Shown piece after piece: positions 1 through 9,200 of a stretch of DNA of 64,000 bases. Numbering within the stretch: the stretch's first letter is position 1; the number at the start of each line of letters is the position of its first letter. Location: the NCBI GenBank assembly GCA_905480335.1, contig CAJQPY010000005.1, positions 62,001-126,000 of the forward strand, given 5' to 3'. The notes beneath the pieces are model-generated. The model was not told the DNA's origin. It saw only the letters and a list, made by a program, of their open reading frames with translations, and searched no databases. Position numbers and translations under genes: made by a program. This stretch comes from an uncultured Ilumatobacter sp. GTDB taxonomy: Bacteria; Actinomycetota; Acidimicrobiia; Acidimicrobiales; Ilumatobacteraceae.

Positions 1-755
1 CGCAACATGACCTCGGGACGACCGTCGAGGGAAGCGACGGTCACGCCCTTCGGCTCGCCGATCACTCGACCACGGGCGATTGCCGCTGCCACGACGGCGT
101 CGAGTTCGACGACCTCTTCGAGCAGCGGGCCAGATTCGATTCGTGACAACTCGAGGAGGTTGTCGATCGCGTCGACCCCCCGGCGAGCCTCGCTGACCAT
201 TCTTCCAGCGACTCGGTCGATCACCACCGGGTCCTTCTCGCCGATCAGCGCCTCGCCGAGCACGGCGATGGCCCCGACCGGCGTTTTCAGCTCGTGGGAG
301 ATGTTCGCGACGAAGTCGGTCCGCATCATGTTGACACGGGTTCGTTCATTCACGTCCTCGACCGTGGCAACGGCGAAGCCACCAGGCACCGGCTCAGCAA
401 CGAGCTGCAGCGCCACACGAGGTGGTCCGTGCAATTCGATGAGGTCATCGATGCGTTCGCCATTCCGGGCGGCATGGAGCGCTTGCTCGATGTAATCCTC
501 CACGATGATGCCGACGTGGGTCCCGTTCATCGCCATCGCAGCACGGTTGCGGTAGATCATGGATCCGGACGAATCGGCAACGACCACACCGAGCTCGAGT
601 TCGTCGGCAGCGATGCGCAGCACCGATCCGACGTCGTCCGTCTCCTCAGCTCGCACGGGCGACGGCGTGGGAGGCGTCGACCGTTGGAGGCGACGCAACG
701 CGACGAAGCCGATGATGCCACCAGCCAGCAGCGAGACAACGATGGCGAGCAGCAT
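1..755 (-). CDS. Sensor histidine kinase, SenX3/PhoR type (C-terminal part outside window)
   Basis: Likely sensor of the phosphate two-component system, phosphorylating a PhoP/RegX3-type regulator. The frame opens at ATG 755 with a hydrophobic N-terminal segment (MLLAIVVSLLAGG) acting as a membrane anchor. A short PAS-like region follows (about residues 50-140), then the HisKA motif FVANISHELKTP with the phospho-acceptor His near residue 154. The ATPase domain lies beyond the window edge. The gene starts 4 bases after phoU stops, so it is in the pst-phoU operon; the same kinds of gene neighbour each other in many actinobacteria. The response regulator is not visible and may lie past position 1. 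The family call is firm; the phosphate role is inferred from context. Confidence 0.85.
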   Translation of the reverse strand, partial: MLLAIVVSLLAGGIIGFVALRRLQRSTPPTPSPVRAEETDDVGSVLRIAADELELGVVVADSSGSMIYRNRAAMAMNGTHVGIIVEDYIEQALHAARNGERIDDLIELHGPPRVALQLVAEPVPGGFAVATVEDVNERTRVNMMRTDFVANISHELKTPVGAIAVLGEALIGEKDPVVIDRVAGRMVSEARRGVDAIDNLLELSRIESGPLLEEVVELDAVVAAAIARGRVIGEPKGVTVASLDGRPEVML

Positions 756-759
756 CAGG

Positions 760-1473
760 TCACGTTGTTGCGGTCTCGGCTGAGTCTGGAATGTCGTTGT
801 CGCTCTCCCGGTAAGGCTGATCAGGGATCCAGCCGTCGACGATGTAGCGAGTGCGCTCGCCGATGTTCACGGCATGGTCACCGATGCGTTCGTAGAATCG
901 GGCAACGACGGCCAACTGCACGGCGACTTGCAGATCGATGTTGCCAGCCGCATGGCTCTCGAAGATGACCTGGATGAACTGTCGGTGCAGGTCGTCGAGA
1001 TACGCATCCATGTCGTTCAGGGCAGCAGCGCGCGGACCGTCGGTGTTGAGGTAGGCCTCGGTAGCCTCCTTGAAGAGCAGCGCTGCCTGCTCTCCACACT
1101 TGTGAATGATGCCGCGGAGGTGGCCGTCGAGCTCGTGGCTGTAGATCCGGCGCGCTGCTTTGCAAACGTTTACGCAAAGATCAGCAGACCGTTCGACATC
1201 GGCGATGATCTTGATCGCCGCAACCAGGGCCCGGAGATCACCGGCGACCGGCGCTTGCAGTGCGATCTGGCTGAAACACTTCTCCTCAAGCTCGAGCGAC
1301 CTCGTGTCGTACTCGTCATCGCCGAGGATGACGTACTCGGCCCCTTCGAGATCGCCATCGAGAAGTATCTCGGTGACGCGAGGAACGAGCTCGGTGACGC
1401 CCGCACCCAACCGGGCGATACCGGTGCGGACCTCGTCGAGCTGCTCGTGGAAGTTCGATCGAAAGTCGTTCAC
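760..1473 (-). CDS. phoU: Phosphate signalling complex protein PhoU
   Basis: PhoU links the Pst transporter to the sensor kinase and represses Pho signalling when phosphate is plentiful. The 237-residue product has the usual length (about 215-240) and two tandem three-helix PhoU repeats with acidic metal-binding stretches ([16 protein letters not shown] and [13 protein letters not shown], both of the E/D-R-x-x-D type). It starts at GTG 1473, overlapping the pstB stop by four bases (GTGA), which indicates translational coupling. The C-terminal tail is short and acidic. Identification is based on the motif pair, the length and the position between pstB and a SenX3-type kinase. Confidence 0.93.
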   Translation of the reverse strand: MNDFRSNFHEQLDEVRTGIARLGAGVTELVPRVTEILLDGDLEGAEYVILGDDEYDTRSLELEEKCFSQIALQAPVAGDLRALVAAIKIIADVERSADLCVNVCKAARRIYSHELDGHLRGIIHKCGEQAALLFKEATEAYLNTDGPRAAALNDMDAYLDDLHRQFIQVIFESHAAGNIDLQVAVQLAVVARFYERIGDHAVNIGERTRYIVDGWIPDQPYRESDNDIPDSAETATT

Positions 1474-2366
1474 CCGAAGCGCCCCGTCACGTAGTCCTGG
1501 GTTTGCTGCTCGGTCGGATTGGAGAAGATCTTTTCGGTCGCATCCATCTCGATCAAGCGTCCGGGCTTCCCCGTGCCTTCAATGTTGAAGAAGCCGGTGC
1601 GATCGCTCACGCGGGCGGCCTGCTGCATGTTGTGGGTGACGATCACAATGTTGTAAGAGTTCTTCAACTCGAGCATCAGCTCCTCGATGGCGAGTGTGGA
1701 GATCGGGTCGAGTGCCGAACATGGCTCGTCCATCAACAACACATCGGGCTCGACCGCGATTGCGCGGGCGATGCAGAGCCGCTGCTGTTGCCCACCCGAC
1801 AGGCCCGAACCGGGCCCATCGAGACGGTCCTTGACCTCGTTCCAAAGGTTCGCACCGCGCAGCGACGTCTCGACGAGTTCAGCGGCGACCGACTTGCTCA
1901 TCCGCTTCGAGTTGAGCTTCTTCCCGGCGAGGACATTGTCGGCGATCGACATGGTGGGAAACGGATTCGGACGCTGGAAAACCATCCCGACCTTGCGGCG
2001 GACGGCGACGGGATCGACACCCGGTCCGTAGAGATTCCTGCCGTTGATGATGACCTCGCCATCGACGTACGCGCCGCGTATCACCTCGTGCATCCGGTTC
2101 ATCGACCGGAGGAACGTCGACTTTCCGCAGCCCGACGGCCCGATCAGCGCCGTCACCGAACGCGGGTTGATCGTCATCGAGACGCCCTCGACCGCCTTGA
2201 AATCGCCGTAGTAGATATCCAGGTCGCGAATGTCGATCCGATTCGGCAAGTCGACGGGCGCATTGGCATCGACCGGCTCGTTCGGTGCGGTGGCGGGAGC
2301 GCGGACGGAATCAGTCATGGGTATCGAAGCCTCGAAGTAGGGGGCACGGGTCGCCGAACGGTTCAT
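1470..2366 (-). CDS. pstB: Phosphate ABC transporter ATP-binding protein PstB
   Basis: ATPase of the high-affinity phosphate importer PstSCAB, on the cytoplasmic face. Walker [10 protein letters not shown], the Q-loop region FQRPNPFPT, the signature LSGGQQQR and Walker B VLLMDEP are all present in order. The start is set at ATG 2366 because it overlaps the pstA stop (ATGA) and has AAGGGG about six bases upstream, giving 298 residues. A longer open frame extends upstream only as an antisense shadow of pstA. An internal ATG at 2318 would give 282 residues but lacks a ribosome site. The N-terminal 45 residues are rich in Ala and Pro and are not part of the ABC fold. Confidence 0.95.
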   Translation of the reverse strand: MNRSATRAPYFEASIPMTDSVRAPATAPNEPVDANAPVDLPNRIDIRDLDIYYGDFKAVEGVSMTINPRSVTALIGPSGCGKSTFLRSMNRMHEVIRGAYVDGEVIINGRNLYGPGVDPVAVRRKVGMVFQRPNPFPTMSIADNVLAGKKLNSKRMSKSVAAELVETSLRGANLWNEVKDRLDGPGSGLSGGQQQRLCIARAIAVEPDVLLMDEPCSALDPISTLAIEELMLELKNSYNIVIVTHNMQQAARVSDRTGFFNIEGTGKPGRLIEMDATEKIFSNPTEQQTQDYVTGRFG

Positions 2367-3457
2367 CGGAGCCCCTTGGGTTTCAGAATGGAAGAAAGAA
2401 TACGTGCTGTGACGAACAGGACCATCACGATGAGCACGAGCGTCAGCGCGGCGGTCCATGCTCGGTCGATACTCGCCTCCGGCGGAAGGGTCGGAAACTT
2501 GTACGAGTTGTAGGAGAAGACGGGCAGCGTCGCCATGCGGCCCGACAGCGGATTCTTGTTCAGGTTCGCAGTGATCCCCACCGTGACGAGCAACGGTGCG
2601 GTCTCGCCGATCACCCGGGCGACGGCGAGCACGATGCCCGTGAGAATGCCTGCGATTGCAGTGGGCAGAACGACCTTGGTGATGGTCCTCCAACGCGGCA
2701 CCCCCAGCGCGAACGACGCCTCGCGAAGTTCGTTGGGCACGAGGCGGAGCATCTCCTCCGACGTGCGAACGACGACGGGGGTCATCAGGAGCGTGAGTGC
2801 GACGGCACCGGCAAGTCCGGAGCGGTGCCCAGGTCCGTCGATGAGCACGAACAGGGCGTACGCGAACAGACCGGCGACGATCGATGGAATGCCGGTCATC
2901 ACGTCGACCAGCGCGGTTACGGCCTTCGAGAACCGGCTGCCGTTGGCGTACTCGACGAGGTAGATCGCGGTGAAGAGACCGAACGGGATCGCGAACAGCG
3001 CGGTGAGCGACGTGACGATCAATGTGCCGACGATCGCGTGGTACCCGCCGCCGCCTTCACCGATCACCCCGCGCATCGTCTCGGAGTAGAAAGTCCAGTC
3101 GAATCGGTTGGCGCCGCGTTCGACGACGGTCCACACGACCGACACGAGCGGGAGCATGACGAGCAGGAACGCCGACGACATCACCGCCGTGGCGAATCGG
3201 TCGGTCGCCTGCCGCGGGGACTCGACGACACGCGAGATGATCAGGGTGCCGATGACATAGGCCAACAGCGTCACAATGACCCAGCGAGCCCAGTTGACGC
3301 CGCCGAAGGGCAACCAGCTGAGCGCGCCGATGACAACGGCCCCGGCGAAGATGCCGAGCATTGGTGCGCCGGCGAGCGAACCCGAAGTGATCGCGTCGTC
3401 GCTGTTCGACCGCTCGTCGGATTCGAGAGGACGCGGGGGAATGTCCGTGAGACTCAT
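2363..3457 (-). CDS. pstA: Phosphate ABC transporter permease PstA
   Basis: Membrane permease that pairs with PstC to form the phosphate channel. The 364-residue product has multiple hydrophobic segments and the BPD_transp_1 EAA loop ([20 protein letters not shown]). The N-terminal region has about two extra membrane segments before the family core, so it is longer than the roughly 290 residues of E. coli PstA. Start ATG 3457 overlaps the pstC stop, and its own stop overlaps pstB. Gene order C-A-B and the EAA motif make the assignment secure. Confidence 0.93.
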   Translation of the reverse strand: MSLTDIPPRPLESDERSNSDDAITSGSLAGAPMLGIFAGAVVIGALSWLPFGGVNWARWVIVTLLAYVIGTLIISRVVESPRQATDRFATAVMSSAFLLVMLPLVSVVWTVVERGANRFDWTFYSETMRGVIGEGGGGYHAIVGTLIVTSLTALFAIPFGLFTAIYLVEYANGSRFSKAVTALVDVMTGIPSIVAGLFAYALFVLIDGPGHRSGLAGAVALTLLMTPVVVRTSEEMLRLVPNELREASFALGVPRWRTITKVVLPTAIAGILTGIVLAVARVIGETAPLLVTVGITANLNKNPLSGRMATLPVFSYNSYKFPTLPPEASIDRAWTAALTLVLIVMVLFVTARILSSILKPKGLR

Positions 3458-4425
3458 CCGTCGGCTCCCGAAAACCCAGCGTTGGCGATGCGTCGAGCGA
3501 TCGCGTTCACCCCGAAGGTGATGACGAACAACACGAGCCCCGTCGCGATCAGACGGTTGACCTCCAGGCCCGACGACTCGGGGAATTGGAGTGCGATGTT
3601 GGCCGCGATCGAGTTCGAGTTCTGCGCGGTCAACACGTCCCAGAAGTAACCCTTCGCCGGCGAGAGGATGATGGCGACCGCCATCGTCTCGCCGAGCGCT
3701 CGACCGAGGCCGAGCATCGCCCCGGAGATCACGCCCGAGCGACCGTAGGGGATCACCGCCTGGCGGATCATCTCCCAGCGGGTGGCACCGAGAGCGATCG
3801 ACGCCTCTTCGTGCAACCGTGGCGTCTGGATGAAGACCTCACGCGAGATGGCGGTGATGATCGGCAGGATCATGACGGCGAGCACGACACCGACGGTGAG
3901 CGTCGACCGACCGGATTGGGCGATCGGCACGTCGGAACCGAACAGCGGAATGAACCCGAGGTTCTCCCGCAGCCACGGGAACACACTGCGAGCCATCACC
4001 GGCGCAAGCACCGTGATGCCCCACAGCCCGTAGACAACACTGGGAATCGCTGCCAGCAAGTCGATGAACGATCCGAGCGATTGCGCCAACTTGCGCGGCG
4101 CGTAGTGACTCACGTATAGCGCAACGGCGATCGCAACCGGGGTGGCCAGCACCAGCGCGATCACCGAGATGTAGATCGTGCCGAAGACGAGCGGACCGAC
4201 ATACGACACGAAACTGCCGTCGCCATCCAACTCGGCGGTGTCACTCGTGAAGATCGGCAGACCTTCCAGAAAAAGAAAGATGGCCACGGCGGCAAGGGTG
4301 ACCAGAATCAGCGCAGCGGCACCGAACGAGAGGCCGAAGAAGATCTTGTCACCCGCCTTGCCGACGGGTTCGTCGATCGATGACGCGTCGGTGTCCCCTG
4401 GCGGAGAGTTGTCGAGAATGGTCAC
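3454..4425 (-). CDS. pstC: Phosphate ABC transporter permease PstC
   Basis: Second permease of the phosphate importer. It has 323 residues and starts at GTG 4425. A first membrane segment lies near residues 30-55, followed by a periplasmic stretch and five further segments. The EAA-type loop reads HEEASIALGATRWEMIRQAV. The neighbours pstS (158 bases upstream) and pstA (overlapping) support the call. The gap to pstS holds no other gene and could hold an mRNA processing site or weak terminator that lets pstS be made in excess, as in many pst operons; I see no strong hairpin there. Confidence 0.93.
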   Translation of the reverse strand: MTILDNSPPGDTDASSIDEPVGKAGDKIFFGLSFGAAALILVTLAAVAIFLFLEGLPIFTSDTAELDGDGSFVSYVGPLVFGTIYISVIALVLATPVAIAVALYVSHYAPRKLAQSLGSFIDLLAAIPSVVYGLWGITVLAPVMARSVFPWLRENLGFIPLFGSDVPIAQSGRSTLTVGVVLAVMILPIITAISREVFIQTPRLHEEASIALGATRWEMIRQAVIPYGRSGVISGAMLGLGRALGETMAVAIILSPAKGYFWDVLTAQNSNSIAANIALQFPESSGLEVNRLIATGLVLFVITFGVNAIARRIANAGFSGADG

Positions 4426-4583
4426 GTGGTCGTGCTCCGGAAACGGTCGATCGTGGAGGTGCAGCCGCCCAAAGCGGATGGGAGCATCGTAGACGCGATG
4501 CCGACGTGGTCGGCGACAGACTGGCGGAGGTTTCCGTCGCCGACCACGAGCATCATTGAGGGGAGATGTGACAAACGATCAGA

Positions 4584-5720
4584 TCAGCCGCCGACGGCGA
4601 TTTGGTCGATCGAGACCAGAATCTCAGCGCTGACGTCCGGCGAGATCGGGGCCGAACCTGCGGCGGCTTGAGAAGCAGCCTGGCCCTCGGCCGAACCGAC
4701 GTAGGTCATGAACGCCTTCACGAGGTCGACCTCTTCCTGAGTCTCGTACTCGAGGCAGACGATGTGATAGCTGACCAGCGCGATCGGGTACACGGTCGAG
4801 TCTGCCGGAGTTCGGTTGACCTCGATGGCGAAGTCAAAATCGTTGCGTCCCTCGAGACGAGTCGACGCATCGACGATGCGTCCGGCCGCCTCGGGGCTGA
4901 ATTCGACGAACTCATCACCGACACCGACTGCAGCAGCCGGAAGGTCGCCGATCTGGCTGGCGTCCGCGTAGCCGATCGAACCCTGACCAGCCCCGACTGC
5001 CGACACGACGCCCGACGTCCCCTGGCCGCCTTCGCCGCCTCCGGGCCCATCGTCGTCCCAGAGTTCGATTGCACCGAACGTCCAGGCGTCAGGGGCAGCC
5101 TGACTCATGTAGTCGGTGAAGTTCTCCGTGGTGCCGGACTCATCCGAACGGTGGACCGGGTTGATGGCCAGGTCGGGGAGGTCGGCTCCGGGGTTGAGGT
5201 CGGCGATGGCCGGGTCGTTCCAGTTGCTGATCGAGTTGGCGAAGATGCCACCGATGACTTCCGGGGTGAGGTTGAGGCTGTCGACGCCCGAGAGATTGAA
5301 CGGGATAGCGATCGGTGAGATGTAGTGCGGGAGGTTGATCGCACCCCCCTCACCGGCGCAGCGCTCCTTCGACGCCTCGAACTCGTCGTCTTTCAGGAAA
5401 GCGTCGGACCCGGCGAAGATCGAACCGCCGGAGAGGAATTGCTCTCGACCGCCACCCGAGCCGATCGGGTCGTACTCGATGGTGGCGTCCGGGTTCAGCT
5501 CTTGGAAGCCGACCTGCCAGCCCTGCATGCCTGCGGCCTGCGCCGACGAGCCTGCGCCGACGAGGGTGCCGGAGAGGGTCGCGGATGCCGGCGTTTCGGT
5601 GGCCTCTTCGGTCGCGACGGTCGTGTCGGTTGACTGGTCGGCGTCATCGTCGCTGCCGCATGCGGCGGCAACGAGTGATAGGGCCAGTGCCCCGACGTAA
5701 ATGCGACGTTTGTTGTTCAC
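4584..5720 (-). CDS. pstS: Phosphate-binding lipoprotein PstS
   Basis: Extracellular phosphate receptor that feeds PstCA. The start is placed at GTG 5720, preceded by TTGGAG, because it gives a clean lipoprotein signal: positive residues (NNKRR), a hydrophobic core and lipobox SLVAAAC at about residue 20, followed by an acidic Ser/Thr linker typical of membrane-tethered binding proteins. Phosphate-binding features include the GAGSSAQ loop and the HRSDESGTTENF stretch. The length of 378 residues suits the family. A longer open frame to 5795 would bury the signal peptide and is unlikely. The promoter region carries a PHO-box-like repeat array. Confidence 0.93.
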   Translation of the reverse strand: MNNKRRIYVGALALSLVAAACGSDDDADQSTDTTVATEEATETPASATLSGTLVGAGSSAQAAGMQGWQVGFQELNPDATIEYDPIGSGGGREQFLSGGSIFAGSDAFLKDDEFEASKERCAGEGGAINLPHYISPIAIPFNLSGVDSLNLTPEVIGGIFANSISNWNDPAIADLNPGADLPDLAINPVHRSDESGTTENFTDYMSQAAPDAWTFGAIELWDDDGPGGGEGGQGTSGVVSAVGAGQGSIGYADASQIGDLPAAAVGVGDEFVEFSPEAAGRIVDASTRLEGRNDFDFAIEVNRTPADSTVYPIALVSYHIVCLEYETQEEVDLVKAFMTYVGSAEGQAASQAAAGSAPISPDVSAEILVSIDQIAVGG

Positions 5721-5800
5721 GTGGTTGTACTCCAAGTGTGTGAGTTGATGGGTGATATGTCGACCACAGCCGAGTGATTGGTCCGGCGACGGCAAAAAGC

Positions 5801-5854
5801 AAGGTAAGGATTCAAGGTGAATGGGCCGGCCCGATCGATGAACGGACGGTGAAC
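5801..5854 (-). promoter_or_regulatory. Candidate PHO box (PhoP operator) upstream of pstS
   Basis: On the minus strand four 11-base units can be read as two adjacent pairs: GTTCACCGTCC and GTTCATCGATC, then a palindromic 10-base spacer GGGCCGGCCC, then ATTCACCTTGA and ATCCTTACCTT. Actinobacterial PHO boxes are direct repeats of 11 bases close to GTTCACC. The array ends about 80 bases before the pstS start, a suitable position for an activator site. The repeats are seen directly; PhoP binding is inferred. Confidence 0.6.
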
Positions 5855-5949
5855 GAGCGGCATCGCATGGGCCAACTTGTTACCGAACCGCGATCGCGGG
5901 CGAGTTGCGTCGCCGATCGGCACCGAGACCCTGTGGTCCGGCGCGGGAT

Positions 5950-8139
5950 TCAGGTGGACGGAGGTGTCTGACGTTCGACGGTCCAGCGATACATCCGCTC
6001 CTGCGGATGTGGCTCGAACGCATCGGTCGGCCCGATCCGTGTCCACGAATCATCCGGTTGCAGTTCCCATGCAACAACATCGTCAGCCAAAGCAAAATCG
6101 AGCGCCTGGTCGAGCCAATCGACATGGCGCGAATGTTCGATGGGTACCATCACTTCAACGCGTCGGTCGAGATTGCGAGGCATAAGGTCTGCTGAGCCAA
6201 TCAAATGGACAGCGTCGCTCTCCGCTCCTGGCACCCGTTCCCCCTCCATCACGTTGCCGTGTGCGAATCGGTAGATGCGGCTGTGTTCGAGATAGCGGCC
6301 GAGCACGCTTCGGACCCGAATGTTCTCCGACAGACCCGGCACTCCGGCGCGCGCGCAGCAAATGCCCCGCACGACAAGATCGATTCGGGTTCCCACTGCG
6401 CTTGCGGCGTACAGCGCCTCCACCATGCCCTGATCAGCGATTGAGTTGCACTTCAGTGTGATGTGACCTTCAGCTCCAAATGACGCCTCGTGCTCGATCA
6501 GGTCGAGCAACTGCGCTCGGAGGTCACGCGGAGCTACCGACAGCGTGGTGTAGTCGACTGCGCGGCTATAGCCGGTGAGATGGTTGAACAACTCGGTGAC
6601 GTCATCTCCAATCGCCTTGTCGCACGTGAGAAGCCCCAGGTCCTCGTAGTTCTTCGCTGTCTTTGCGTTGTAGTTGCCGGTGCCGATGTGGCAGTACCGG
6701 CGGAGCTTGTCGCCATCGTCGCGCACCACCAGCACCACCTTTGAGTGCGTCTTGAGTCCGACCATGCCATAGACCACGTGCACCCCTGCACGCTCGAGCT
6801 GCTTCGCCCATTGCACGTTCGTCGCCTCATCGAACCGGGCTTTCAGCTCGACGAGCACTGCAACCTGCTTGCCCTGCTCGGCAGCACGGATCAAGCTGCG
6901 GATAATCGCGCTGTCTCCCCCGGCGCGGTACATCGTCATCTTGATCGATTTGACCTTCGAATCATTTGCCGCCTGCGCGATGAACTCCTCAATGCTGGTT
7001 GAAAAGCTCTCGTACGGATGGTGCAGCAGAATCGACCGATGTCGCATTACCTCGAAAATTGGTCGATCGGCGTCCTCAGCAGCAACGAGGCGGCCTGCAG
7101 TGACCGCCGGCCACGGCTCATCTTTGAGGTCGGGACGGTCGATAGCCATGAGATCTAGCAGGCAACTCAAGTCGATAAGGGTGCGGTGATACGTCACGTC
7201 ATCGTGCGTGAGCTCAAGTTCACGCACGAGCAGGTCGCGCAACTCGGGCCCCACGTCGTGGGCGACTTCGAGCCGCACGGCTTTGTTGAAACGCTGACGA
7301 CGCAATTCGGTCTCGACCGCTTCGAGCAAGTCGTCGGCCTCGTCCTCCTCGACGTTGATGTCGGCATTCCGACTCACCCGGAACGGTGTCCACTCCTCGA
7401 CAATCATCCCGACGAAGAGCGTGTCGAGCTTTGCGGCGATGAGTTCCTCGACCGGAAGAAACCGACCAACAGCGACCTCGACGAGCCGTGGCAGCACGTT
7501 TGGCACCTTGAGACGGGCAAATCGGCGGTCGCCAGTGTCGGGATCAGCGACGTTGATCGCAAGTGAAAGCGCAAGGTCCGAGATGTACGGAAATGGGTGA
7601 CCGGGGTCTACTGCGAGCGGCGTGAGGACGGGGTAGACCCGCTCCTCGAACCACTGGTCGAGTGCTGCGACCTCCTCTTCGTCGAGGTCGGAGTAGCCGA
7701 TCAGCACGACACCCGCCTCGGCGAGGGCCGGGACCAGCCGGTCGGCGAATGCTGCGTCGAGCCGCTTAACGAAGCCGGGCACCCAGGCCATGATGTCGTC
7801 GATCTGTTGGGCGGGCGTTCGCCCGTCGGGGGTCGGTCGATCGAAACCCGCGGCCATTTGATCCTTCAATGCGCCGACCCGGACCTGGAAGAACTCGTCG
7901 AGGTTGGTGGACACAATCGCGCAGAATCTGGCTCGCTCGAGCAAGGGGATTCCCGGTTCAGACGCCAACTCAAGAACCCGGTCGTTAAACGACAACCAGC
8001 TCAGCTCCCGGTTGAGAAACCGCTGATCGGCTCCGCTCCTTTGCGCGCGGTCAGGTCTGGCCAGCGGAAGAGCGATCGGCGGCGGCGTGTCGGTGGAGCG
8101 CGAGTCTCGCGGCGCTGGCCAGGAAGGCAGTTGGTTCAC
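5950..8139 (-). CDS. ppk1: Polyphosphate kinase 1
   Basis: Reversibly transfers the ATP gamma-phosphate to inorganic polyphosphate. The product has 729 residues with an intact PPK1 layout: N-terminal domain beginning FLNRELSWLSFN, a head domain, and two phospholipase-D-like C-terminal domains. The motif RYCHIGTGNYN carries the autophosphorylated His, and the second half ends with SADLMPRNLDRRVE. The start is GTG 8139. It lies 17 bases downstream of a small hypothetical gene and upstream of the pst operon on the same strand, so phosphate uptake and storage are adjacent. The 229-base gap to pstS carries the PHO box, so pst is probably transcribed separately. Confidence 0.95.
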   Translation of the reverse strand: MNQLPSWPAPRDSRSTDTPPPIALPLARPDRAQRSGADQRFLNRELSWLSFNDRVLELASEPGIPLLERARFCAIVSTNLDEFFQVRVGALKDQMAAGFDRPTPDGRTPAQQIDDIMAWVPGFVKRLDAAFADRLVPALAEAGVVLIGYSDLDEEEVAALDQWFEERVYPVLTPLAVDPGHPFPYISDLALSLAINVADPDTGDRRFARLKVPNVLPRLVEVAVGRFLPVEELIAAKLDTLFVGMIVEEWTPFRVSRNADINVEEDEADDLLEAVETELRRQRFNKAVRLEVAHDVGPELRDLLVRELELTHDDVTYHRTLIDLSCLLDLMAIDRPDLKDEPWPAVTAGRLVAAEDADRPIFEVMRHRSILLHHPYESFSTSIEEFIAQAANDSKVKSIKMTMYRAGGDSAIIRSLIRAAEQGKQVAVLVELKARFDEATNVQWAKQLERAGVHVVYGMVGLKTHSKVVLVVRDDGDKLRRYCHIGTGNYNAKTAKNYEDLGLLTCDKAIGDDVTELFNHLTGYSRAVDYTTLSVAPRDLRAQLLDLIEHEASFGAEGHITLKCNSIADQGMVEALYAASAVGTRIDLVVRGICCARAGVPGLSENIRVRSVLGRYLEHSRIYRFAHGNVMEGERVPGAESDAVHLIGSADLMPRNLDRRVEVMVPIEHSRHVDWLDQALDFALADDVVAWELQPDDSWTRIGPTDAFEPHPQERMYRWTVERQTPPST

Positions 8140-8155
8140 GGCCTCGCTGACCCGG

Positions 8156-8548
8156 TCAGTCGGTGCTCGATGTTTCGCTCGACTCGACGGTCGCTATGTC
8201 ACTGTCATGTGTCTCAATTTCGACGGCAGGCTCAGTCGTTGAAGGTTCGATAACGGCTTCGGAGTCGACGTTTGAGGTTGCAGAAGTTTGCTGCACGACA
8301 ACGCCGAGGTCCCACTCGATCGAGATCATCTCGCGCTCGGCATCGCGTACGATGCGCTCGCGGTTGCGCCGGAACTGCGGGTCCTCGCGGGGCAGCAGAA
8401 CAAGGCGCGCCAGCACGCGAGCCCGGAACTCATCAAGCGTCTGGCGGTCGCCCCAGTCACCGTAGACCTCCCAATGGGGGGAGACCGGTCCGAGGTACAC
8501 GATGCGCGCGTGCGCCTTCGGGCCAGTGGATTCGTCGAGGTCTGACAT
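8156..8548 (-). CDS. Hypothetical protein upstream of ppk1
   Basis: I do not recognise a family. The start is taken at ATG 8548 (MSDLDE), giving 130 residues; a start four codons upstream is possible. The first 85 residues look folded, with a Trp-rich stretch (HWEVYGDWGDRQTLDEF) and a charged helix (RRNRERIVRDAEREM). The C-terminal 45 residues are low-complexity, rich in Ser, Thr, Glu and Val, and probably disordered. The 16-base gap to ppk1 suggests co-transcription, hinting at a role near polyphosphate metabolism, but that is context only. The 253-base region upstream is shared with the divergent whiB. Confidence 0.7.
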   Translation of the reverse strand: MSDLDESTGPKAHARIVYLGPVSPHWEVYGDWGDRQTLDEFRARVLARLVLLPREDPQFRRNRERIVRDAEREMISIEWDLGVVVQQTSATSNVDSEAVIEPSTTEPAVEIETHDSDIATVESSETSSTD

Positions 8549-8801
8549 GGCGCGCACTCTATCGAGTCCGACCGCCGCGCGCGGGTGGTTGCCCGTACAT
8601 TACAAATGTGTTACGGTTGTCCATCATTGCTGCTACAGCTTTTGAAGAGGCGAAGCCCCATCATCGCTACGGAAGCCGCCAGAGAAACGAACAAGAAACT
8701 GGGAACCGCGCAGGCTCGCGAAACGTCAATATGAAAGACCCGTACACGCGGTTCCTCCCCAAAAACCAGACAAATTCCTCTCCACAAAGGACAACCCCCT
8801 C

Positions 8802-9164
8802 ATGATCAAGCGCTCAAAGCGAGACCAACGACAAGGTGCCATCGGACTCAGCGCGGAGGCGATTGCGGAACTGAACGGTCGCCCGACTGAACTTGCCGTC
8901 GCGCCGCACGACCCTGACTCCGAGTCCGCATGGATGGCTGACGGCAACTGCCGCCTCCACCCCCCCGCCACGTTCTTCCCGAGTGACGGCGTCGGCGTCG
9001 ACAAAGCGCGCAAGATTTGCCGTGATTGCCCGGTGATGGGCCGCTGCCTCGAGTATGCACTCGAAGAGCGCATCGACCACGGCGTGTGGGGTGGATGCTC
9101 CGAACGCGAACGCCGGCGGATCCTCAAGTCCCGCCGTCTAGAAACGACCTCAGTTACCGTCTGA
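8802..9164 (+). CDS. WhiB-family iron-sulfur transcription factor
   Basis: WhiB proteins bind a 4Fe-4S cluster and act with the principal sigma factor. The 120-residue product has the four-cysteine pattern (NCR, then CRDCPVMGRC), the GVWGG turn, and a C-terminal basic stretch (ERERRRILKSRR) for DNA contact. ATG 8802 is preceded by AAAGGA at a good distance. The N-terminal 40 residues before the first cysteine are longer than in the smallest WhiB proteins. A leader of up to 200 bases separates it from the divergent gene; TACGGT near 8612 could serve as a -10 element but is not convincing. The subclass cannot be decided from the sequence alone. Confidence 0.93.
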   Translation: MIKRSKRDQRQGAIGLSAEAIAELNGRPTELAVAPHDPDSESAWMADGNCRLHPPATFFPSDGVGVDKARKICRDCPVMGRCLEYALEERIDHGVWGGCSERERRRILKSRRLETTSVTV

Positions 9165-9200
9165 ACCGTCGATCTGTTGGGTCCCGGACCCTGCGAATCA

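Noticed and set aside
2367-2693. N-terminal extension of the pstB open frame
   Set aside because: It overlaps the pstA coding region in another frame; the ATG at 2366 has AAGGGG upstream and gives a normal PstB.
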